The notes below the pieces were generated by a model that saw only the letters and a program-made list of their open reading frames with translations, was not told the DNA's origin and ran no database searches. Shown here piece after piece: positions 15,064 through 21,838 of a DNA stretch of 64,000 nucleotides. This DNA is from Chryseobacterium cucumeris. Lineage in GTDB: Bacteria; Bacteroidota; Bacteroidia; Flavobacteriales; Weeksellaceae. Each line of letters opens with the position of its first letter. Within the stretch, counting starts at the first letter, position 1. The stretch is taken from NCBI RefSeq assembly GCF_001593385.1, contig NZ_LUVZ01000001.1, positions 682,001 to 746,000 on the forward strand, written 5' to 3'. The position numbers and the translations under genes are program-made.

Positions 15064-16749
15064 ACTTCATTAAATCATCAAGATCTTTCAAAAGTGGATT
15101 TTTTTCTATAAATTTTTCAAACATTTTTCTTTTCGTTACCACTTCAATCTTCAGGTTTTCAACGTCTCTGACGTATTCTACCTCAATAATATGATTCTGA
15201 ATTTTTCTTTTAAAATGGTTAAAAAATTCTCCACTTATTTTATCAAATTCTACTTTTGCAGAATCTGAAGGGAATAAAACTTTGATTTTATGCTCATCTG
15301 CTTTTACCAGTTTGAAGGTCTTGACAGCATTAAATACAAAATTATTTTTTACCTGAAGCTGTTTAAGCATAATTTTCCATTCCATCTGCAGATCTGTATC
15401 TGTAAAATGGTTCTGAGGAAGATTATCAGATTTTATCACAACATCTTCTGTTGTTTCGACTTTATCTTCTTTATTCAAAAAGGAATTGATGCTGAAACCG
15501 GAAGAGATTCCAGGTCTTGATAATGGTCTGGTGGTTTTTGTTACTGAAACTTCCTGAACTGCCTGAGAAGCTGCTGGTAGCTGTTCTGCTTTAACTTCTT
15601 TTTTCTCCTGGGCATTTTCCGGCATCTTCACTTCCTGCTTCTCACTGAGAAACGGAGCCAGTATCAGGAACTTTTTTTTTTAGTATCACCCAAATTAGCT
15701 GTCAGTGAAGCCAGCTGCATTAAAGCAATTTCAACCGTAAGTCTTGGGTTTTTGGAATTCTTATAATTAATATCTGCATGGTTACAGATCTCAATACCAT
15801 CAATAAGCTGCTGGGCGGCCCATTTCTGTCCTTGTTCTACAAATTTAGCCTTGGTTTTCTCTCCTACTTCAATGAGTTCCATGGTGGAAGCATTCTGTGC
15901 CATCATCAGATCTCTGAAATGATTTCCTAATCCGGCAATGAAAATATGGGGATCAAAACCTTTCTTTACAATCTCATTGAATGCAAAAAGCACTTCAGGA
16001 ATTTTGTTTTCCTTGGCGAGATCCACAATATTCAGATATTGATCATAATCCAGAATGTTGAGTACTTCGGCGGCTTTTGCCAGGGTAATATTTTTCTGGG
16101 AGAAGGTAGAAAGTCTGTCGAAGATAGAAAGTGCATCTCTTAATGCACCATCCGCTTTCTGAGCAATCAGGTACAGCGCGTCATCTTCATACTGGATATT
16201 TTCTTTTTGGGCAATATTTTTCAGATGATTCTGAATGTCTTCAATGGTAATTCTCTTGAAGTCATAAATCTGACAACGGGATAAAATTGTTGGAATAATT
16301 TTATGTTTCTCCGTTGTAGCCAAAATAAAAATAGCATGAGCAGGCGGCTCTTCCAGCGTTTTAAGGAAAGCATTGAAAGCGGCAGAAGACAGCATATGAA
16401 CCTCATCAATGATATATACTTTGTATTTACCAACCTGAGGTGCAAAACGTACCTGATCTATAAGTTCTCTGATATCATCTACAGAGTTATTGGATGCAGC
16501 ATCCAATTCATAGATATTGTAAGCAAAGCCATCTTCTGAAACCGAGCCATCTTTCTCATTGATTTTTCTTGCAAGAATTCTGGCACAGGTAGTTTTACCC
16601 ACACCACGAGGACCGCAAAAAAGTAATGCCTGAGCTAATTGACTTTCTTCAATTGCATGTTCTAAAGTATCCGTAATATGGGATTGCCCTACAACCGTAT
16701 CAAACTCCTGAGGACGATATTTTCTTGCAGATACTATAAAATTTTCCAT
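15050..16749 (-). CDS. dnaX: DNA polymerase III tau subunit, made through a -1 shift at A10
   Basis: This is the clamp-loader ATPase and replisome organiser. Frame 0 from ATG 16749 runs to TGA at 15664. The tail region from 15663 to 15050 is open in the -1 frame and joins at the run of ten A residues (15681-15672 on the minus strand). With a -1 shift, or one extra A in the mRNA, the product is 566 residues: AAA+ domains I-III (about 1-360), then a charged linker (EKKEVKAEQLPAASQ) and a C-terminal domain (about 450-566) typical of tau. There is no normal start for the tail as a separate gene, although an internal ATG exists at 15631. A homopolymer sequencing error is the main alternative. Confidence 0.75.
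15632..15681 (-). promoter_or_regulatory. dnaX slippery A10 with downstream stem-loop
   Basis: Reading the mRNA: A10, one G, then TTCCTG, which pairs perfectly with CAGGAA 27 bases later. Inside is a second hairpin, TTCTC-AGT-GAGAA. The frame-0 stop TGA lies six bases after the A run. A poly-A tract plus structure is the layout of dnaX recoding in E. coli (ribosomal) and of A-run slippage in Thermus (transcriptional). Confidence 0.65.
15664..16749 (-). CDS. dnaX: DNA polymerase III gamma-type subunit (unshifted product)
   Basis: The 361-residue frame-0 product contains the full motor: Walker A GPRGVGKTTCARIL, Walker B IIDEVHMLS, sensor 1 ATTEKHKI, SRC motif SRCQIYDF, then the collar domain, ending GDTKKKSS at the slip site. 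That is the usual size of gamma. The zinc-binding four-cysteine insert of most DnaX proteins is absent: residues 65-85 read KINEKDGSVSEDGFAYNIYELD. The gene is upstream of the aromatic leader and downstream of the TetR/oxoamine synthase pair, all on the minus strand. Confidence 0.9.
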   Translation of the reverse strand: MENFIVSARKYRPQEFDTVVGQSHITDTLEHAIEESQLAQALLFCGPRGVGKTTCARILARKINEKDGSVSEDGFAYNIYELDAASNNSVDDIRELIDQVRFAPQVGKYKVYIIDEVHMLSSAAFNAFLKTLEEPPAHAIFILATTEKHKIIPTILSRCQIYDFKRITIEDIQNHLKNIAQKENIQYEDDALYLIAQKADGALRDALSIFDRLSTFSQKNITLAKAAEVLNILDYDQYLNIVDLAKENKIPEVLFAFNEIVKKGFDPHIFIAGLGNHFRDLMMAQNASTMELIEVGEKTKAKFVEQGQKWAAQQLIDGIEICNHADINYKNSKNPRLTVEIALMQLASLTANLGDTKKKSS

Positions 16750-16847
16750 TGGCCAAAAGTAAGAAATATAGTTTTAATTTGAAAATTAAAAGTTTTCAAA
16801 TTATTAACAAAAACGTATTTCTGCTCAAATCGGAAAACTTTCAATTT

Positions 16848-17480
16848 CTACTTCTTTTTGCTGTATGCAAAGTCGATCAACTCAACAATAGCGGCTTCAA
16901 CCTCTTTTCTTCCTTCTTCAGTTTTCAGATCGATACCACAAAACTTATTGGCGTTGTACCCTGTATAGAGGTTGAGATAGTAAGCTCCGGAAACAATCAA
17001 AGCCATAATTGCTCTGTGTCTTGTTGCTACTCCTTCACCAAAGTAAGGATCTGAGATGTTTCCAAATAAAACTTCTCCAACTTCTTCACGTTGTTCAACC
17101 AATTTCTTAAGGATAGGTTTACTTTCTGAAAGTTCCCAAAGGATGATCTTCTGAAGTTCTTTATTTTTCTTCAGGTTTTCGAACTGGTTCAATACAACCA
17201 TTTTAGTAAGTTCGTGACCACCGTCTGAGAAATCCATATCAACATCCTGGTTGACCTGGCTCCAGTAATCCTGAGATTTGATATATTCATCGATCAGCTT
17301 ATCAGTACTTCCAAAATACTCATAGATCAATTTTTTATCAAATCCGGCAACAGCAGCTATCTTGCTTACTTTTAATCCGGAATATCCTTTTACTCTTAAA
17401 ATTTTACCAACTGCAGCAAGCAGTTTCTGCTTTGTTTTTTCTTTGTCCCTAATGGGGCCCTGCACTACTTTTCTAGGCAT
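16848..17480 (-). CDS. TetR/AcrR family transcriptional regulator
   Basis: A 210-residue one-domain repressor type. The N-terminal helix-turn-helix (about residues 15-65: ILRVKGYSGLKVSKIAAVAGFDKKLIYEYFGSTDKLIDEY) is followed by a ligand-binding helical domain. It starts 5 bases after the stop of the oxoamine synthase gene, so it is translated from the same mRNA and probably controls that gene or senses its lipid product. The ligand is unknown. Confidence 0.88.
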   Translation of the reverse strand: MPRKVVQGPIRDKEKTKQKLLAAVGKILRVKGYSGLKVSKIAAVAGFDKKLIYEYFGSTDKLIDEYIKSQDYWSQVNQDVDMDFSDGGHELTKMVVLNQFENLKKNKELQKIILWELSESKPILKKLVEQREEVGEVLFGNISDPYFGEGVATRHRAIMALIVSGAYYLNLYTGYNANKFCGIDLKTEEGRKEVEAAIVELIDFAYSKKK

Positions 17481-17485
17481 AATTA

Positions 17486-18742
17486 TTATTTTTTCGCAAT
17501 ATGCAATTTTTTATTAATATCATCAAACGCATTAAGCGTTTTGTCGAGATGTTCTTTTTCGTGTCTTGCCGTAACACTCATCCTGATACGTGCGTCCTTT
17601 CTTGGTACAGCCGGATAAAGAATCGGGTTGGTATAGATTCCCATTTCTATTAGTAGTTTTCCAACATCTCCTGTTACATAAGGATCTCCAATTTTTACGG
17701 GAACGATCGCAGAGCAGGTTACTCCTGTATCTAATCCTAAATCGTCAAGTCCTTTTTTGAAATAATTGATGTTATCCCAGAGTTTTTCTCTCCAGATAGG
17801 TTCTTCGTCAATTAAATCAATGGCTTTAACAATTCCTGCGGATGATGGTGGAGCTGTAGCTGAGAAGATCTGCTGGCGTGAATGGAATCTGATGAATGCA
17901 GCTATTTTTTTATCTGCAATGACATAACCTCCCAGATTTCCAAATGTTTTGCTGAATGTACCTGTAATGATGTCTACTTTATCCAATAACCCAGCCTGTT
18001 CCAAAGTACCTCTTCCGGTTTCCCCAAGGATGCCGACACCATGCACGTCGTCTACCATTAGAAAGGCATTGTACTTTTTCACAAGGTCATAGATCTCATT
18101 AATACGGGAGGTATCACCATCTTGGGAATATACTCCGTCCACAATAACGAGTTTCGTACGGTACAGATTTTCAGATACCTTCAAAATGTGTTCCAAAGAT
18201 TCCAAATTATTGTGCGGAAATGTTTTTTTATTGGTAAAAGCACATCCTTCATGTACACTGGCATGCACTGCCATGTCTAAAATAGCAAGATCTTCTTTCT
18301 GCATTAAGCACTGTAAACTAGCGCTGTTAGCAGTATATCCGGTAGTAAACACTACGGCTTCATCTTCTGTTCTTTTAAAAAAACTTGAAATTCTTTTTTC
18401 TAAAGCATTGTGATAATCAAAGTAGCCACCGATAAGAGGTGTAGCTCCTGTTCCCGTTCCATATTTCTCTATTCCTTCGATAGCGGCCTGCTTTACTTTC
18501 GGGTGTTGTGTAAATCCTAAATAATCACTTGATACAAAACTAACAAATTCTCTGTTTTGGTCTGCAATATTTACATTTAGTATTGCATTGGTTCCTGAAG
18601 TGTTCTTCAGTCTGTAGTTCATGTGTCCGTTAGACTTTACAAAGTCTAAATATTCATAAAAAATCTCAGCCCTTTGAGCCATATCATTATCTGGTATATT
18701 CTCAAAGTCTTTAATAGTTGCTGTTGTGAAATTGATGCTCAT
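17486..18742 (-). CDS. Alpha-oxoamine synthase family PLP enzyme (SPT- or cysteate-transferase-like)
   Basis: A fold-type I PLP enzyme that condenses an amino acid with an acyl thioester, losing CO2. The 418-residue protein shows VSSDYLGFTQHPKV, YGTGTGATPLIGGYFDYHNALE, the aspartate pair DDVHGVGILGETGRG and the PLP lysine in GTFSKTFGNLGG. Candidates are serine palmitoyltransferase (sphingolipids), a cysteate acyl transferase (the sulfonolipids/capnine of Chryseobacterium), KBL or BioF. The N-terminal extension of about 45 residues and the absence of bio or tdh genes favour a long-chain base enzyme, but I cannot decide the amino acid. It is linked to a TetR regulator. Confidence 0.8.
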   Translation of the reverse strand: MSINFTTATIKDFENIPDNDMAQRAEIFYEYLDFVKSNGHMNYRLKNTSGTNAILNVNIADQNREFVSFVSSDYLGFTQHPKVKQAAIEGIEKYGTGTGATPLIGGYFDYHNALEKRISSFFKRTEDEAVVFTTGYTANSASLQCLMQKEDLAILDMAVHASVHEGCAFTNKKTFPHNNLESLEHILKVSENLYRTKLVIVDGVYSQDGDTSRINEIYDLVKKYNAFLMVDDVHGVGILGETGRGTLEQAGLLDKVDIITGTFSKTFGNLGGYVIADKKIAAFIRFHSRQQIFSATAPPSSAGIVKAIDLIDEEPIWREKLWDNINYFKKGLDDLGLDTGVTCSAIVPVKIGDPYVTGDVGKLLIEMGIYTNPILYPAVPRKDARIRMSVTARHEKEHLDKTLNAFDDINKKLHIAKK

Positions 18743-19170
18743 CCTTAATCTTGTTTGTTGTGGTTTAAAAGAAACAAATATATAACTATTTAAAAGGCTT
18801 AAGCGCCTCTGTTAAGATTAAATATTATTAAAGACACAATATTTTTATCTTATTATCTGGAAACCAAAGTATTTAAATAGACATCTATCTTTTTTAACGT
18901 TTTTCGCTTTTGAATTAATTAGTTTTTTCTTACCTAAATTTAATAAAAAAATCAAACAATAAAGAAATATTAATATATAAATAATAAAAAAATGCAATTA
19001 TTTTTTACAAACAGCTCATTTATAAAAGATTATTTTTCTATTATTTTAACATTTTAATTCACTAAACAGCATTAAAAATACAACAATTCGAGCGTTCAAA
19101 TCCCTATCCTGAGACAAAAAACAGCGCAAATCTCTTGCAATAGCAATATTAAACAAAAAAAGTAGTCAAT
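18743..19170. other. 428-base AT-rich intergenic region
   Basis: No gene seen. On the minus strand a TATATTTG box (18775-18782) sits about 35 bases before the oxoamine synthase start and is a likely -7 element, but no TTG lies at the right distance. A small GGCTTAAGCGCC dyad (18809-18820) is close upstream. The rest is A/T-rich without structure I can name. Confidence 0.4.
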
Positions 19171-19524
19171 TTAAACTTTTTGGGAATTTCTGAAATTTCC
19201 GGGAGTAAAGCCAGTCATTTTTTTGAAAAATTTTGAAAAATTGGAAGGATCATAAGTAAAGATACGGGCAATTTCTGCCACAGATCGATCGGATCCCACG
19301 AGCATTTGCTTGATCTGAAGAATAATTTTTTCATCATAAAAGAAACAAGGGTGCTGTCCGGTTTCTTTTTTAACGGTATCGGTAAGATGCTTATGGGAAA
19401 CCGCAAGCTCTCTGGCGATCTCATTCAGCTCCATAAATTCAGAAGCAGCACCGGAAATAACGTCCTGAATATGCTTGTCTAAAAAAGTAAAATACTGCCT
19501 GGTAATTTCTTCGCTTCTTTTCAT
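19171..19524 (-). CDS. Short AraC-type helix-turn-helix regulator
   Basis: A 117-residue protein consisting essentially of the AraC DNA-binding domain: two helix-turn-helix units (LNEIARELAVSHKHLTDTVKKETGQHP, and SVAEIARIFTYDPSNFSKFFKKMTGFTPGNFR). The sensing domain is missing, so it resembles stand-alone AraC-like regulators common in Flavobacteriia. It has no operon partner; the LuxR-type gene lies about 100 bases upstream on the same strand. The target is unknown. Confidence 0.8.
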   Translation of the reverse strand: MKRSEEITRQYFTFLDKHIQDVISGAASEFMELNEIARELAVSHKHLTDTVKKETGQHPCFFYDEKIILQIKQMLVGSDRSVAEIARIFTYDPSNFSKFFKKMTGFTPGNFRNSQKV

Positions 19525-19621
19525 CGTATATGTTTCTTGCTAATGTGTATTCAAGATATAAATTTAATCATTAAGATACAAAGTAAAAAGGTAAGCTTTT
19601 CGGATATTTCAAGCTGGATAT

Positions 19622-20359
19622 TTAAGAAAAACTGTCTTTAAAAGCTTGTATAGAATTTTTTACTTTCAGCTTTTCCAGGATATTCTGACGGTGTCTGTTT
19701 ACCGTATTGACGCTTATAGAAAGCAGGCCTGCAATTTCTTTGCTTGCATATCCCTCTCCTACACATTTTAAAACTTCTAATTCTCTGGGGCTTAAAATAT
19801 TTTTATAATCGAGCTTATCTTTTACAACCACTTCCCCTTTGATTATATTGACAATCATAAAATCAGGAGCACCGGATGAAGTCAATGCAATATTATAAAG
19901 ACAAAGAGCGAGCCTAAGTCTGCCGTTATCGGGCGAATAAATATAAAACATACGGTGTTTCACCCATCTGTAGTCTTCATTTTTATCCTTCATCCTTATT
20001 TTTGAAACCACACTATATGCCGTACGTTCTTCTATTTCCATGGTCTCCAGCAATTTGAAAAAACGGAGTTCATGGATGTATTTTTTCAGGCGGTCATCAG
20101 GGTGTATCTTTTTCAGCATATCTTCTTCCCAGATGGAGTCTATTTCCGCAGGGTTTTCCTCCATCTTTAGCCCAAGTTCATCTGCTGCCGCAGATTTATA
20201 AATAAAGCTTTTATTCTCCTGCATATCGCTCAGTACACATATTGCACCTTCCATCTGAGAGTATGCTAACGCTCTCTGTTTATAGATCTCTAGATCAAGC
20301 TGGCATTTTTTCAAGGCGCTATCCAGTAATTGATCACTAAGCTGTTCACGGATTTCCAT
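19622..20359 (-). CDS. LuxR-type helix-turn-helix transcriptional regulator
   Basis: A 245-residue protein. Residues about 30-165 form a PAS-like sensor region (VLSDMQENKSFIYKSAAADELGLKME, then RMKDKNEDYRWVKHRMFYIYSPDNGR, which resembles a PAC motif). Residues about 180-245 are a GerE/LuxR DNA-binding domain (LSPRELEVLKCVGEGYASKEIAGLLSISVNTVNRHR). There is no receiver domain or acyl-homoserine lactone domain, so it is a one-component regulator. It is divergent from the DUF1349 gene, with starts 90 bases apart, so it may control that gene. Confidence 0.82.
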   Translation of the reverse strand: MEIREQLSDQLLDSALKKCQLDLEIYKQRALAYSQMEGAICVLSDMQENKSFIYKSAAADELGLKMEENPAEIDSIWEEDMLKKIHPDDRLKKYIHELRFFKLLETMEIEERTAYSVVSKIRMKDKNEDYRWVKHRMFYIYSPDNGRLRLALCLYNIALTSSGAPDFMIVNIIKGEVVVKDKLDYKNILSPRELEVLKCVGEGYASKEIAGLLSISVNTVNRHRQNILEKLKVKNSIQAFKDSFS

Positions 20360-20448
20360 AATGGTTATTTATCAGTATTGACGCAAATGAAGTTTAATAA
20401 TACTTTTGCTAAAATAATAATTTACCCTTAGAACTTATCCCAAAGAGA

Positions 20449-21096
20449 ATGAAGAAACTGATTTTCTGCTTTTGCGCCTTATCCCTGATTCAAAAGTTGT
20501 CCGCCCAGAGTCTTGAGAAAATGACCTGGTTTAATGAACCTGAAAAATGGGAAATCAAAAACAACAGCCTTTCTATGTTTGTAACACCACAGAGCGATTA
20601 CTGGAGGGTTTCACATTATGGATTTACTGTAGATGACGCTCCTTTCTACTACACCACATATGGCGGTGAATTTGAGGCAAAAGTAAAAATAACCGGCAGT
20701 TATAAAGCAAGATTTGACCAGATGGGGCTTATGCTGCGAACAGATCATGAACATTATATCAAAGCCGGAGTAGAATTTGTAGATGGCAAGTACAATCTCA
20801 GCACTGTGGTCACCCACAATAAAAGTGACTGGAGTGTCATTACATTAGAAAAAACACCTCCTGCCATATGGATAAAAGCGGTGAGAAGACTGGATGCTGT
20901 TGAGATATTGTATTCTTTTGATGATAAAAATTATATCATGATGCGGAATGCGCCTTTTCAGGATAACATTCCTGTAATGGTTGGATTAATGGCAGCCTGT
21001 CCTGACGGAGAAGGATTCAATGCTGTTTTTGAAAACTTCAGAGTAAAACACCTGCCGGATCAGCGCAGACTCAAGTGGCTTGAAACCCATCAATAA
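20449..21096 (+). CDS. Secreted DUF1349 (concanavalin-like) protein
   Basis: A 215-residue protein with a signal peptide (KLIFCFCALSLIQKLSAQ) followed by a DUF1349 beta-sandwich (WFNEPEKWEIKNNSLSMFVTPQSDYWR, FEAKVKITGSYKARFDQMGLMLRTDHEHYIKAGVEF). Such domains resemble lectin or glycosidase-accessory folds; carbohydrate binding is possible but unproven. It is divergent from a LuxR-type regulator and followed by a good terminator. Confidence 0.85.
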   Translation: MKKLIFCFCALSLIQKLSAQSLEKMTWFNEPEKWEIKNNSLSMFVTPQSDYWRVSHYGFTVDDAPFYYTTYGGEFEAKVKITGSYKARFDQMGLMLRTDHEHYIKAGVEFVDGKYNLSTVVTHNKSDWSVITLEKTPPAIWIKAVRRLDAVEILYSFDDKNYIMMRNAPFQDNIPVMVGLMAACPDGEGFNAVFENFRVKHLPDQRRLKWLETHQ

Positions 21097-21134
21097 CGAT
21101 TGAATTACACTTCAATATACAGTCAATTTTATTT

Positions 21135-21163
21135 ACCTCCCACCATTTCCGGGAGGTTTTTTG
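21135..21163 (+). terminator. Terminator after the DUF1349 gene
   Basis: ACCTCCC, loop ACCATTTCC, then GGGAGGTTTTTT. A GC-rich stem with a T run, 40 bases past the stop. Confidence 0.85.
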
Positions 21164-21838
21164 ATTTAAAAAGGGATTCTGAATATTAAAAAATAAAAAA
21201 GAGACCGTACTAAAAGTAAACAGTCTCTTTTGTTGTTGAGATAAAAACCGTTTGTGTTCTTAGAATCATTATTTAGACAATAAAGCTTCTTAATTGTTGT
21301 GAGAATATTTTTGCAAAAATATGAATATCCATAAGCCCTGACAAAGTTATCATGTAGAATAAACCATCTTTTTTTTGTCGAAGTTTTACTACAAAACAAA
21401 TTAAATTAAACTTTAACCATTCATATAAAAATTAATAAAATTATTCAGACATGATAATATTTCTCATTTATAAAATTCTAAAACAATTCAGAAATCCAGC
21501 ACAATACAGAGGTCTATAAAAGATAATTTAAAATGAATGTGATATAAATTTATCACTTATTATTGAAATAAAACAATGTGTCAAAAAAAATTGAATGGCT
21601 TATTGTCTGCAATACATGATAAAACTTATAGAAAACAAAATATGCAATACTAATTTATCGCCATAATTTCACTATTTTTACACGATCAAAAAATATAAAA
21701 CACAAAAGACCAGAAAACTTCAATGATAAAAATTTATTCTCAATCGTTCCTGCCTTTTAAAAAAACTTTGACTTGTACAAATACTATTATTAACCATCTA
21801 TTGCATTAGCAGCAGATATAGATCAGTTTTGCACATAT
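21164..21838. other. 675-base intergenic region before the histidine kinase
   Basis: No convincing gene. AAAGAGAC (21198-21205) and GTCTCTTT (21223-21230) form a stem with a T run on the minus strand, so some minus-strand RNA may end here although no minus gene is visible. GTGATA..TATCAC (21539-21556) is an operator-like dyad. The 77-codon minus ORF at 21166-21399 has poor composition and I do not accept it. Confidence 0.45.

Noticed and set aside
15050..15631. dnaX tail as an independent gene from ATG 15631
   Set aside because: It is only the C-terminal part of tau, in the -1 frame of the upstream gene and joined at A10; an independent role is possible but unnecessary.
21166..21399. 77-codon minus-strand ORF downstream of DUF1349
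   Set aside because: It overlaps a terminator and a hairpin and has random-looking composition.
21539..21556. GTGATA..TATCAC as a CRP-binding site
   Set aside because: The half-site spacing is longer than the N6 of CRP, and no linked regulator is evident.
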